Below are positions 21,163 through 33,040 of a stretch of DNA of 64,000 nt, in pieces. The notes beneath the pieces were generated by a model, which had not been told where the DNA came from, ran no database searches, and saw only the letters and a list, made by a program, of their open reading frames with translations. The translations under genes were made by a program, and so were the position numbers. Every line of letters begins with the position of its first letter. Position 1 is the stretch's first letter. The stretch is from Camelus bactrianus. Its lineage: Eukaryota > Chordata > Mammalia > Artiodactyla > Camelidae. Location: the NCBI RefSeq assembly GCF_048773025.1, contig NC_133552.1:24233001-24297000 (forward strand). Reading direction: 5' to 3'.

Positions 21163-22971
21163 TGTCCACTACAGTAATATTTGTCTGTCCTGCTCAGACC
21201 AATTCTCTATTTGGCTTACCTCATCTTAGCTCATGGACCTGAGGGTGAAACCACCAAAACAAATCAGTGAGATGCCCCCAGATAAATTTAAGATTAAAAG
21301 GAGGGAGAAACTAAAGGAAATGGATATGAAAGAAGCAAAAAACTTCATGCATTTTATAATGATAAACTTGATTCCTCATAAACCAACAACTTAAAAACTC
21401 CTAACAGGGAAATCTCAGTGGCATCATCTAATCTGGCTTATGTATTGACCTCATACTTAAAAGTATTTTCCATAGATCGCAGAAACTGGCCATTTACTAG
21501 ATATGGAAAAAGTGATATTGAAAATAAAAACAGCAAGAAAATCAAAGGGAACATCTGACATTTTAATAACTTTTGCTTGCGATGACCTTCTGTGATCTGG
21601 ACCCTTTGTTTTACATAAAATTGGAGTTCTTCCGGTGCTTGTCCTTCCTCAGGCTGCTACCTGGGACCATGAAGAACCAGTTCTAGTATATCTTGGAGGT
21701 AGCCTTCTTCCTAGAAAAAGTCATTATTTCTTCTTCCCAAAGTCTTATTTTTTCTTCAAGTTGAGATAATTATGCTTCCTGATCTTATAGATTGTCACTG
21801 AAGACACACAAGATGTTACTGAATATATACAAGGTCACTTACCTAAACTGCCTGATTCAAATTGGGTAATTAGAGAAATCGGCAGAAAGCTTTACCTAGA
21901 TAGTCACAGAAAATTAATGTATGCACTACATGCATAACTTTTAATGCAGGGACCCCTATATGCTTATGAAATATTTCCCAATGAATATGAGATTCTAACC
22001 AAACAGACTAGAAACAGATTAGGAGAAGTATAGACAGATGACGAGAGAGGAAATTCTGTGCAAACGGGACAGAATTAAAATGTGAGTGGAGGGGAGCACT
22101 GGTGTAACAAAAGGGTCAGATAATAAGGGTATCATTGTTGTTAGAAAACTTAAAAGCAAAATAAATCTGACTGTAAATTATGAATACTTTTATTAGTACT
22201 GTGTGCTGAGACTTCTAAGTAATGTCTCCCTTTGGTGATCCACTGAAGGAAAACAATTCTGCTTCACTTCCCACATTTTCAGTCTGTTTTTACCTAGTAC
22301 TGAGTTAACCAATCTAGGAGAGAAGAAGAATTATGCATCCTTCTTGAACTTGCTGAGCCAGAAGTGTTTTCATCAGGCAGGAACAAAGCTACCTCAGCAT
22401 CCCTAGAGTCATTTCAAATACCACAATTTTCATGTATTTTCCTCTTCTCAAAAGTCAAAGAATAAATGAGGAACTTAAGAATGCTGCTGCATCCATCTCA
22501 TTTCCACAAACCAATGAATAAAAAACAATTTCACGAGCTTCTATAGCCTTCCCTGCTTCTTAAGCAAGATTTGATGTTATCAAGTGGAGAGATGATCGAC
22601 TAGAAAGTGAACAAAATAGAAAATATCGATTTCTTTTTAGTTCATCAGTAATTTAATCAGTGTGAGACTTGTCAACCATTTACCAACCTTAATTATTTGG
22701 GAGGATTCGCTTAACAAGAATTTGTGGCACTCAACTGTCCGTTTCCTGGGGGAAATTCCACCTTCCTAGATCATTCCATCTCTCAGGGAAAAATACATAG
22801 GACATCTATTTTGCAAATTTAGAAATGATCTCTAACATGTGGTACTTTAACATGTGGTACTATCCAAAGGGTGCCTTCTGATGCGTACGGATTTTCTATT
22901 CTTTCAGTACTGGCATTGGAAATAATCCTTTCTTGTATATCCTGTATATAGCATCGAGACATGACGCTAAT
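21163..22971. other. 1.8 kb of unassigned DNA
   Basis: No repeat family or gene recognised. A small tandem of ACATGTGGTACTTTA lies at 22836-22862. Confidence 0.5.
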
Positions 22972-23022
22972 TTTCTTTCTTTCTCTCTCTCTCTCTTTTA
23001 TTTATTTATTTATTTATTTTTG
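22972..23022. repeat. CTTT/CT and TTTA microsatellites
   Basis: TTTCTTTCTTTCTCTCTCTC passes directly into a (TTTA)n run. Confidence 0.95.
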
Positions 23023-23403
23023 AGAATCTAGCTGAATCTTTAACAATTTTAAGGTTGGTCTTACTTTCCCTCTTCTCTACTTGTCAGTCATAATTTTGGT
23101 TTTTTCCTCTGTTTGGGGAATTTTTCTTCCTCATGTTTCATCTTTTTTAGGGTAGTCCCAAACATTTGGTTTCCTAGGCTCTTGACAAAAGTATTAAGTT
23201 TCCAAGGAAATTCTGAAGACCTCCACTAATGAGTTGAGACATTTCATCCACTGTTATGCCTCCAAATGCCAACTAAGTCTCCTCTGTGGTCACACTATTT
23301 TGCATATGCCTGGTTTCCTTTAATCTTGTTATTTTTTATGTGCTTTCCCTTAAAGTCCTTATAAAAATTTCCAATATGTTTCATATGAAACATGAAGAGA
23401 TCC
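23023..23403. other. Unassigned DNA
   Basis: No feature recognised; the frame at 23286-23486 runs into the SINE and is not a gene. Confidence 0.5.
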
Positions 23404-23488
23404 TGGGGGAGGGTAATAGCTCAGAGTTAGAGTATGTGGTTAACATGCATGAGGTCCTGAGTTCAATTCCCCAGTATCTCTGCTAAAA

Positions 23489-23531
<43 letters not shown>

Positions 23532-23556
23532 ATCTAATTAACACCCCCCCCCCGAT
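23404..23556 (+). mobile_element. Camelid tRNA-derived SINE (Vic type), copy 2
   Basis: GGGGGAGGGTAATAGCTCAG (A box) and GAGTTCAATTCCCCAG (B box) head a SINE like copy 1. The tail has expanded into a long (AAAT)n run at about 23486-23532, followed by CTAATTAACACCCCCC. The head differs from copies 1 and 3 at several places. Confidence 0.88.
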
Positions 23557-24182
23557 AAAAACCTAAAACCAAAAAGAAACAAAATAAAAAATCTTGATAA
23601 GTTAAGATGGAATGGACTTTTTTTTAACAATTATAATAACAAAGACTTGGACATTGGAGAATGCCACTGCATTTAACCCCCACACTACTGCTTTTGCTCA
23701 TTCTGTGCTTGACTTCCATCATTTCTTATCATTGGCTTTCTTCACACTTTCTTCACCAGGCTAACTATTATTCTTTCAGTCTCTGATGTCACCTTCACTT
23801 GGGGAAAAAACAAAACAAAAACAAAAACTGAAAACAAAAGCCCCAAACATTGGCTATTAAACCGAACCCCAAACTGGGTTACGTATCCCTTATTCTTTGC
23901 TCCCTGGTACATTGTCCATACGTGGCTCTCAGCACTCAGTACAATTAAGGACTTGAGTTTCTTCACTTAATTTTTATCCCCAAAACATTAAAAATCTCTT
24001 GAGTAGTCTCATTTCTGTCTCAGTAAGCCTAAAACCCAACCATATGCACCTCTCCTCTCATGTGGTATAAATTCGAGGAATGCTGGCTAAATAAGTCAGT
24101 GTTCAAATACATTTAGTCTTACGAATATTAGAAGCCACTCAAGTATCTTGTAACAATTCTAGAAACAGGAACCATCCTATGG
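23557..24182. other. Unassigned DNA
   Basis: No gene or repeat recognised; an A/C-rich patch (ACAAAACAAAAACAAAAAC) lies near 23810-23840. Confidence 0.5.
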
Positions 24183-24538
24183 ATAATAAAATGAGGTACA
24201 ACTTCAAGATTCCTATTGCTACATAAACTTACCATTGACTCTAAACAGACATAGAAAATAGGGACTATGGTTATCAAAGGGGAAAGGAGGAGAGGGAAGG
24301 AATAAATTAAGAGATTGGGATTAACATTTAAACACTACTATATATAAAGTAGATAAACAACAAGGACCTACTGTATAGCACAGGGAACTATATTCAATAT
24401 CTTGTAATAATCTATAATGGAAAATATTTTGAAAAATAATCTCTCTGTGTATATGTATAACTGAATGACTTTACTGTACACCTGAAACTAACACAACATT
24501 GTAAATCAACTATACTTCAATAAAATTTTTTTTAAAAA
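24183..24538 (+). mobile_element. L1 LINE 3' end, cetartiodactyl type
   Basis: CTCTAAACAGACATAGAAAA, ACTATGGTTATCAAAGGGGA, CAAGGACCTACTGTATAGCA, CAATATCTTGTAATAATCTA, TACACCTGAAACTAACACAA and TATACTTCAATAAAATTTTT form a nearly complete L1 3' UTR with its tail. It is among the less decayed L1 3' ends here. Confidence 0.92.
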
Positions 24539-24634
24539 TTAAAAGAACTCACAGAATTGGAGAAAATATCTGAAAATCGTATGTCTAATAGGGACTTCTA
24601 TCCAGAAGATACATTAAAAAATTACAAATCATCA
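24539..24634 (+). mobile_element. L1 LINE ORF2 fragment, left of a nested SINE
   Basis: ATTGGAGAAAATATCTGAAA, CGTATGTCTAATAGGGACTT and CTATCCAGAAGATACATT match the L1 ORF2 C-terminal region. It continues after the SINE at 24754. Confidence 0.8.
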
Positions 24635-24753
24635 GGGAGAGAGTATAGCTCAAGTGGTGGAGTGCATGCTTAGGTACACAAGGTCCTGGTTCAATCCCCA
24701 GCACCTCATCTAAAAATAAATAAGTGAACCTAATTATCTCCCACTCTCTTCCC
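24635..24753 (+). mobile_element. Camelid tRNA-derived SINE (Vic type), copy 3, nested in L1
   Basis: GAGAGTATAGCTCAAGTGGT (A box) and GGTTCAATCCCCAGCACCTC (B box), then AAATAAATAAGTG and a CCTAATTATCTCCCACTCTC tail. Target duplications AAAATTACAAATCATCA at the left (24618-24634) and AAAATTACAAATTATCA at the right (24754-24770) differ at one base, so the insertion ends are clear. It split an L1 ORF2 fragment and is younger than that L1. Confidence 0.93.
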
Positions 24754-24770
24754 AAAATTACAAATTATCA

Positions 24771-24822
24771 ATCAAAGGCAACCTAATTAAAAAAAATTGA
24801 ATCTGCCCATTGGTGTACTTTT
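24771..24822 (+). mobile_element. L1 LINE ORF2 fragment, right of the nested SINE
   Basis: ATCAAAGGCAACCTAATTAA followed by AAAAATTGAATCTGCCC continues the interrupted L1 text, where intact L1 reads 'ggcaacctaattaaaaaatgggc'. Confidence 0.7.
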
Positions 24823-27116
24823 CATCATAATATACTGAAAACGTTAGTTTTATGTCCCAATGTGATCTACAAGTTCATCAGTTTATATTTTAAATACAGC
24901 AAAGAAAACATTAAAAAGACAGTTGTTTTTGTGTGTATATTTCTTAAAATTTTGCATTTTAATAAAAAAACCATTGAAACAGTTGTAAGCGTAACTATGA
25001 AATTGCTACTGTGTTTTTCCAGGCCTGTTGTTTTAGAAATTAAAATGAAGAGTAATCATTATTTCCCTTTTATTTGTAGTCAAATTAATTTTATTTTATA
25101 AGTATTAATATTCCATTTTTAATATTTTGTTTTACATAACTAAATTTGGAGAAATTAAGCCACAGTAGCAAGACCATCAAGGAGCAACAGAGGGAGAGGT
25201 CAGTATTCAAGCCCTGCAGGATGTGCACTGCCTGGGCTCACAGAAGCAATAACCCTTCAAGACAGGGTGGCCTGAGTGGGAGAATCGGGCCTCTCTAAAT
25301 ATTTCAGTGTTCACCTAACGAACATTTTTACCTCTGTGTGTACTGTGGGCTTATATATCTAACCTTTTCAGACAACTCAACATTTCCTGAGTAGCTGACT
25401 AAACTCACTGGCTATATATTAGTACATGCTGTTGCTTGCTCCTCCCTAACTTAAATGTTTTTTACCCAGGGCTAAATTAGAACATTCTAAAGGCAATGCT
25501 CTCTCTATTCACAATTAAATGAAAATTTAAATTATTCAATGAAAGCCATTCTAAACGGTAAGAAATATATATAAAGAAGCAAAATCATGGCCAAAGGTTG
25601 AGTTAATTATATTCTTTAGTTCACAGCATATTATTACCTAAAATATTGAAATAAGAGGATTATGTGTGCTTTGAGGATGAGTCTACATAACTTGTAAAAT
25701 TATTAATTAATAAATATTAAATTTCTTAATATGAAATAAATAACAAAAGGTTGGTAAAGTGCCTTTATTAACTAAGTACTTAAGCTCTTGCAGAGAAATA
25801 CATGTAATATACCAAAAACATCTGAAAACATTCTTTCGTATTTTCATAAGTTTAACAATTGTTCACAGGATATTTTAGCCAATTAATTAAACATCCAATG
25901 ATCCATTGTTGTCTTCTTAGCTCTCTCTGTGTACTCCATTTTGTTCAGATTTCCGTAAATACTTAATTTCATGCATTTCTGGACCACATTTCTTCAAGGT
26001 ATAAAAATACTTCCTGTGACCTCACCCACAAATAAAACTGTCACTTTGTAACTTATCAAGCAGTCTGAGAAGATGCAGGCTGATACTATGAATCTTTTCT
26101 TCTGAAATTCCTCTAGATTGATTATGCCATTTTTAATCTTTAGATATACCCCTGTTCCTTTTTCTCTGGATTTTTCAGCCTTGCTTTAAGATTTCCCCTC
26201 CTCATAATTTCCTGCCTTCTGATCACCTCCTGATGAGTCATTTCAATCAGCTCTCAGAGACTTGGAGCCTCTTGCCTGGTCTGATTTCCTTAGGGCCCCA
26301 TCAGTCTGTGGTCTAGTAACATCTAAGGCAGCTTCCCTTTGTCTGCTGCCTTCCTAAAACAGTGAAGATTCAGTGCCTTTTATTTTTTTCTTGTATGTAT
26401 GTTTTTCAGGACCTTTCAGATCTCATTTTCCCCTTCATATCTGAGGAGCTTCTCCTCGAGGATATAATCTCAAGGAAATTATGATCTCAAGGAAAAGTAT
26501 TATCTCAAGGAAAGTTGAATATCCTTTCTCCTAGCTTAACTCGTATCGCCTTTAAAATTCTGTCTTTTTTTTTTCCTATAGCTGCACATATTATCAACTT
26601 ATTTCATATTCTCTTTGGAGTAGTAGAAAACCTGATTCCTAAAGACAGGTTATTCCAGAGATTTTTTAAATTACCAAAAACAGGAGAAAACATGGAGGAC
26701 TCATCTTGGTCTGCCCCACCAGGCCCAGCACAGATAACTTCAAGTCAAAAGTCACAGACTTACACTGCTTACTTCACATGCATTGTAAAATTTAGAAAAA
26801 CAGTACAAATACATAATCAATTCTCATGCCCTTTTATGTACAAATGTGCTATATACAGAAAAATGTTCTTCCTAGTTGCTGAATCATCACCACTTGCAGG
26901 GAAAACATGACCTTTATGTTCTGAGGTTCCCAGAAAGCCACGTGCTGCTGGTGGGTGCTGACTTTCTCACAGGTGCCTTAGGCATGAGGAACCTAATTTC
27001 CTGTGTTTAGGCAGCCAGACATTTGCTGAAAGATGTTTCCATAAACTGCCATCTCAATCTAAGATCAAAATACCTTTGGCCTAAGGCTTAAGACCTCAGA
27101 TACACAGCCCCCAAAA
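24823..27116. other. 2.3 kb of unassigned DNA
   Basis: No repeat family I can name. The plus frame ending at 26910 (131 residues) lacks motifs, begins on a non-ATG codon and has no initiation context. A degenerate triple repeat around ATCTCAAGGAAA occurs at 26464-26513. Confidence 0.5.
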
Positions 27117-27850
27117 CAGAGTTACCATACCATCTAGTAAGTGGATTTCTGGAGGTATATATCCAAAGAAAATGAAACTATCATATCAGTGAGATATCTG
27201 GACTCTCATGTTCATTGCAGCATCATTCATAGTAGCCAAGGTATAGAAACAAATAATCTCATTTTCTGTCCATGGATGAATGAATAAAGGATGATAAATA
27301 AATATGTACATATAAAATATGAAATATTATTTAGTCTTCCAAAAGAAGGAAATTCAATCATTTGTGACAATATGGATAAACTTGGAGGGCAATATGCTAA
27401 GTGAAATAAGTCAGACAGTAAAGCAAATACCACATGGTTATCACTTATATGTACAATAAACAAAAGAAAAGAAAAGAAAAAGTGAACTAATAGAAATAAA
27501 GTATAGAAACGTGGTTTCAAGGGGCTGGAGGTGAGGAAAATGGGGAGAGGTTGGTAAAATGATACAAACTTTCCGTTATAAGCTGAGTAAGTTCTGAGGA
27601 TCTGATGTATAATATGGTTACTACAATTGATAACACTGTATTGTATAACTGAAATTTGCTAAGATGATAGAAGTTATATGTTCTCACACACAGGCCACAC
27701 ACAAGGTAAATATGTGAGGTAATGAATGTGTTAACTGGATGCAAGGAATCCTTTCAGGGTGCATACGTACATTAAATCATCACGTTGCTCACTTTAAATG
27801 TCTTACAACTTTATTTGTCAATTGTAACTCAATAAAGCTAAAAAAATAGT
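27117..27850 (+). mobile_element. L1 LINE 3' part, L1MA/MB-like
   Basis: GGTATATATCCAAAGAAAAT, CATGTTCATTGCAGCATCAT, CAATATGGATAAACTTGGAG, AAGTGAAATAAGTCAGACAG, GGGGCTGGAGGTGAGGAAAA, TATTGTATAACTGAAATTTG, GTTAACTGGATGCAAGGAAT, ATTAAATCATCACGTTGCTC and AACTCAATAAAGCTAAAAAA follow the complete 3' end of L1MA/MB-type elements to the polyadenylation signal and tail. Minus frames at 27227-27744 are shadows. Confidence 0.9.
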
Positions 27851-28094
27851 AGTTACATCTTGCTTCCTAATTAAATTGAGAAATATGACATTTATCTTTA
27901 TGGATGCTTTTCTGGCAAAAAAAATCCAGAGGGGGAAAAATAGATATTTTCAAAAGAGTAGAAACATTGCAAAATTCTAGTTATAATAGCTATAGTAAAA
28001 TAAGAATTCTCATTTTTACTCTTTCTTATTTCTTTAATCTACTGTATTTAAAATTACAATTATTTTTTTTTCAAATGATTATACAGCACTACTG
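27851..28094. other. Unassigned AT-rich DNA
   Basis: Nothing recognised. Confidence 0.5.
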
Positions 28095-28785
28095 CTTTTT
28101 TTTTTTCTTTTGGTGTATAGTTCTATGAATTTTCACACATTTGTTAATGTATGTAAAGACTACCATAAACAGGTACAGAACAGTTTCATCATCCCCACGA
28201 AATTTTTTGTGTTATCCCTTTTTAAAAGTGACAACTGCCCTTACCCCTAAACCATGGCGTTCACAGATCCTCAATACTATAAAATTCTATAGCACCATAG
28301 TTTTGTCTTTTCAAAAACAGCATGTAAGTGGCATCAAAAATTTGAAATCATTTGGTTCCTTTCACGCAATGTAATCCTTTCTGATTCATCCCAATTTTTG
28401 CGTGTTATCGATTTTCATTCCTTTTTATCATTGAGTAGTATCCTGTTGCATGGGTGTATCACACTTTGTTTAGCCTTCAACCATTGAAGACATTTGAGTT
28501 GTGTCCAGTGTTGGCAATCATGAATAGTTGTTATAAACAATCATATTGGCAATTGTGACTAGTGCTGCTATAAATAATCATATATGTATGTTTATATATA
28601 CACAACTTTTTAGTTCCCTTGGATGAATGCCTAGGAAGAGGATTGCTGGGTCATTTGTTAAGTGTATATTTAAATTAAAAAAAAAATAACCTACCAAACT
28701 GTTTTCTGGAGAGGCTGTACCATTTTGCTTTCCCACTAGCAATGCATGAGAGTTCCAGTTGCTTCACATCTTAAATTATGGTTTT
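28095..28785 (-). mobile_element. Old L1M LINE 3' part (antisense)
   Basis: After a T run, the plus strand reads TTGGTGTATAGTTCTATGAA, AGGTACAGAACAGTTTCATC, GCATGTAAGTGGCATCAAAA, TTGGTTCCTTTCACGCAATG, TATCATTGAGTAGTATCCTG, AAACTGTTTTCTGGAGAGGC and ATTTTGCTTTCCCACTAGCA. These are reverse-complement blocks of old L1M 3' ends in the expected order. A short GCAATCATGAATAGTTGTTA-like unit is repeated inside (28515-28570). Confidence 0.85.
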
Positions 28786-29394
28786 AATTTATTTTGATCC
28801 CAAATCTAAATAAGATAATCCCATTGTTTATATAGAAATATATTCTTTATAGCTGGCAATTTCATTTTATTTAAAAATATAGATAACATTTAAACCCAGT
28901 TCTTACTGGTCTAGCTATTAAGAAAACACAAAAATGCTAGAATTAACTTTTATATCATTGAAGCATTAGTTAAATTTCAAATTCCTGTTTGAATCATATA
29001 ATAATTTTCCAAACTAAAAAAATATAGTGGTTTTTGTAGTCTGTCAGGACATCACTGATCTTGTAGAAATCGATTTTATACTAACAAATTTGACAATTTG
29101 GATGAACGGAAAAACTCCTCAAATATGCAACTGACTAAATCTAATGATAGAACAAATAAAAAGATTGAATAGTATATCCAGAACAACAATTGAATCATTT
29201 ATTAAAAAGTCATTTGATAAAGAGACCCCAGGATCACCTTGCCACTGGTTTCATCAGATAATTCTTCTAAATATCTAATCTTATTCCTAGTAGTAATTCA
29301 ATTTTACACAAGTCATTTAAAGAATAGAAAAGGAAAAAAAGCCACACCCAACCTTTATAAGACTAGCATAAATTTGATTCTAACTTTCAGTTAG
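28786..29394. other. Unassigned AT-rich DNA
   Basis: No feature recognised. Confidence 0.5.
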
Positions 29395-29640
29395 AAGGGA
29401 AGAATTGACAAGATTGGCTTTGGAGTAAGAGATCTAGTTTCAAGCATCTCTTCAGTCTCTTCCTGGCTGTGACTGAGAGCAAGCTATTTTACCTTTTGAA
29501 GAACAGGCCTCCAAATATTGATCTGATGAGGAGTGAGATTATATACACACATATATTATATATGTCATATATGAAGAAAGAGAGAAAGAGGGAGAGAAGA
29601 CAGAAGTTCTTCACCATACTTGGAATATACTAAGTGCTCT
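29395..29640 (+). mobile_element. Probable MIR SINE split by low-complexity DNA
   Basis: TTGGCTTTGGAGTAAGAGAT, CTTCCTGGCTGTGACTGAGA, GCAAGCTATTTTACCTTTTG and, after an AT/GAGA low-complexity patch at 29535-29600, CTTGGAATATACTAAGTGCT match MIR blocks in order. Confidence 0.55.
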
Positions 29641-30506
29641 TCCATGACAGCAGTTATAATAATAATGTATTTTAAGTATATTTATGTAATAGTATTATTA
29701 TTAACATTATTAATTTTTCAAATACAATTCTATCTAGATGCATGAAAAGTGTTACTTTTAAATTGTCCTTTAAAAAGCTCCTCCCTTTTCTTTATATGAT
29801 TCATAATAAGCATAAGGTGTATGCATAAAACTTTTTTGATAAATATTTCAATGATTTATTTGGATAGCCATTTGAAGCATCCTACATTCCATCTGTTAAT
29901 ATTATATATTTAATTATATCCTCTTATTTACTTTTTAAGAATCTGTATTTCTAAATTAGGGACATATTATTCCATTCTTTAAACAATAAACTATCCCAGT
30001 TTTCAAAGTCCATGAAATTCTGATTATTATATGCTTTTGCTTGTCATCTTTCTCTGTCCCTCCTGGAGGCTTTGGGGGTTCTGTGGCAGCTGTTAATAAC
30101 TTTTCTCCTCAGAAAAGAAATGGTAAGTAGTAGTTCTTTCTAGACCTGGTATCTGTGGGTCTACGGACCATGACTCCTTAGATATTGTCTCATGAGCTAT
30201 GGTAACTATCTGAGTATAAAATGGAGACATATTATGGCTGAAACAGCTCCACATGCGTAAGTTTAATGAGTATTTACACTTTCTAGAATCTTCATATGTT
30301 AATCTGAGCCAGAGTGCTTCCTGTTTAGGCCAGAAAGGACCAATAGAGCACTTTGGAGGTCTTAGACCTCTCTTGGCCTTTTTCTCCTCTGTATCCTTGA
30401 AAACTAGCGAAGTTTCCTACTGGCTAAGTCCTCTGAATTCTGAGTCTGATGTACCATCTTATCCAGCTGCCTCACACTGACATCGTTTGTGAGTTATCTT
30501 TTAGAG
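29641..30506. other. Unassigned DNA
   Basis: AT-rich then mixed sequence. The 75-residue plus frame at 30253-30480 has no motif I recognise. Confidence 0.5.
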
Positions 30507-30856
30507 TGTCTCAGTCCATTTTAGCTGCTAAAACAGAATACAAGAGACTGAGTGGCTTATAAAAAAAAATTATTTCTACAGTTCTGGAGGCTGGGACATC
30601 TAAGATCATGATACTTGCAAGTTCACTGGGGTTGTTGGTAAGGGCACACTTTCTGGCTCATAGACGGAACTGTGTCCTCACATGGTAGAAGAGGGTAAGG
30701 GAGCTCTTTTCTCTTTTGTTAGGGTGCTGATCCCATTCATGGTACAGCTCTCATGACCTAATCACCTCTCAAAGGTCCACTTTAATACCATTACCTTAGG
30801 GGGTAAGTTAAATCATATGAATTTAGTGGAGGGGGTCACATTCAAAACACTGCACA
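30507..30856 (-). mobile_element. Solitary LTR fossil, ERVL-MaLR (MST/MLT1-like)
   Basis: Plus strand reads GTCTCAGTCCATTTTAGCTG, GAGACTGAGTGGCTTATAAA, CAGTTCTGGAGGCTGGGACA, AACTGTGTCCTCACATGGTA, CTCTCATGACCTAATCACCT and GTCACATTCAAAACACTGCA, a near full-length reverse complement of an MST/MLT1 LTR. Decayed; no internal region. Confidence 0.85.
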
Positions 30857-32599
30857 GACCCATCAATCATAATGGCTAAGGTACATTCTGGCAGACAAAG
30901 GAGGAGATAAAGAGAAATATGGTGAGGACTTGATTCTAGAATGACTGTTTGCTTATCCTCTATACAAAGTGACAAAGGCTTGGGGCAGATTATGGGTGAT
31001 AAGTTTATGAAAGGAACTTGGGAGAAATACAGCCAGATTTGGCATAGATGGCTAAATGGAAGAAATGCAAGGCAGATGGAAAACAAGGAAAACATTCCAT
31101 TCCCTGACATCTGTGAATTGCCCTGGTAAAGGAAGACTTCTAAAATAAAAGGCTATAGTAGTTCTAGAAAAATTCTCTCTCTGGAACCTTCCTTAAGCAT
31201 TGGCTACCCGGGAAGATGTTATATTAACTTACAAACTCAGTTGAACCATTCAAAATAATTTGAAACTAAAAAAAAAAAGAAAAGAAAATTGTATAGGTAG
31301 GTAGAAATCATGGTCAGGTAGCCACCAAATGCAGAAAGTATCCTGTTAAAAAGTTAAAACCTTTTAAGAGGAAATGGTGAGCAGAAGTCTGCTGAGTCAT
31401 TATTGACTCAGTTTTAGCAATAACAAATATGACCAAATTATCATATTGATAATTCCAGATACTGTTGAATAAAAAAGGTTATTTAGGCTGATGGTGGATC
31501 CCCAGGTGGCTGCAAATTTTGTAAGCAGAAACTTCGGTGTGACATGACAATATTCCTGCTGCAGAAGGTGAAGGGTGTGGGTTGGGGAGATCTACCCTGA
31601 GAATGGAAATTGTCCCATCCTCTCGTTGACCAAAAACGGAATGATTTTTTTTGCAAGTTGATGGAAAGATGGAGCACAAACATATCTAGATTGGTTGAAT
31701 GATGGCTAGCGTATCACAGTTACTTTCATGCTAATGACAAAGATGTTGTTAAATAATTGTACATCTCACGGACATGAACACAGAAGAAACTATATGCTAC
31801 CCTAGTCACACTTGGTGACTTCATTTCAGTAAGACCATCTCACCTATTCTAACTTAATATGAATGTTTAAATTCTCCCTTTGGAGTTCAGATTTCACAAG
31901 GTTTGTCCATAATGCTTCTGAGACTATGCTTTCTTTCTTTTTTTTTTTTTTCCCCTTTTTCCCCTACTATTAACTTTGTTTGTTTGTTTATGATCCTTCT
32001 CTTTGCTCTCCTTTATTAATCTTTGTTCTATGTGATAGATTTCAAGTATGGAAATGTACTTTTTAGTACTTTTAATATCCTATATTTCACCAAATCAGCT
32101 GGAGTCCAAAGAAAGACATTTTAATTTTGTTAGTGATATCCTAATTAATTAATGTCTACACTACCAGAAATGCCTTTAGTGAGCACTTTATAGTCTCTCT
32201 GGCTGATCCCACTCATTTTTATATCTGTTCGCCTACACTCAATTGTACCAGTTTGAGATGAGAGCGTTTCATAGTGGCTTACACATGGTAAGCCTTCAGA
32301 AGAGTTGATGAAAGAAATGAGAAGAAGGAGATAAATACACCATAGCTTTTTAAAAGACTGCCTTATATCTGTATGTTGTAGATCTGAAGCAACCTCTTGC
32401 TGGCTTTCTTTTCCTACTCCTTTACATCCCAACAGCCCACTTGCTTCCTGGAACTGTTCTAACGGTGAATTATCTAATTTCTGAAATGTGAGTTGCAATG
32501 CTATTTTCATTCTGTGTCCCTAAGTTGTAGAAGGTGGGAGTGCTAGCGGTTAAAAATACCATATTTATGGAGTTCCCAGTTTTATTTCCCTAGAGATGC
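30857..32599. other. 1.7 kb of unassigned DNA
   Basis: The minus frame at 32145-32510 (121 residues) has a hydrophobic run LWCIYLLLLISFI but no domain, and starts in no special context. The overlapping minus frames at 31479-31683 are alternative readings of the same bases. A pyrimidine tract lies at 31928-31972. Confidence 0.5.
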
Positions 32600-33040
32600 T
32601 CTAGAGAATTTACGTTGCTCGAACTGTCAATCAATTCCAATGAGACAGTGATTCTCTAAGCCTGAACATTTGGCTACAAATTAGCACAGTTGAAAAATGA
32701 TTAGGAGGTGGGAATAGTTTATTACCACCCATGGAAAAGGCGACTGCATGATTTCTTTAACTTTGAAAAGGCTTTGGGAATTCCTTTCGATGTGACATTA
32801 TCAAAATTGGGAAACCAGCGTTAAGGAAGGATTTATTATATCATCAATGTCACTCACAAGCAATGCATGTTTATTACTGCAGGAAATCATTTCCCTTTAT
32901 TAACATCCCAGTCGCTAGATTAAGTTTTTTTCTTTAATGATTCACAAGAGACTTATGAATGGCATATTTTAATATTAAATTAGTTGGAATGTTACATTAA
33001 AAACAAACTAATTAATCATGGAATTAAGAAGCTTCTTATA
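32600..33040. other. Unique-looking non-repetitive stretch
   Basis: Complex, non-repetitive sequence without open frames, with several AT-rich homeodomain-like cores (TAATTAAT near 33009, TAATATTAAATTAG near 32970). In a gene desert such stretches are sometimes regulatory. This is only a suggestion from appearance. Confidence 0.2.

Noticed and set aside
25141-25290. Antisense MIR
   Set aside because: Only a loose likeness (AGTAGCAAGACC, GTATTCAAGCCCTG); not enough ordered blocks to call.
26515-26910. 131-residue plus-strand open frame
   Set aside because: It begins on a non-ATG codon, has no motif and crosses a degenerate repeat at its start.
32145-32510. 121-residue minus-strand open frame with a hydrophobic segment
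   Set aside because: No signal peptide pattern, domain or splice context; length is within chance for 64 kb, and no family is recognisable.
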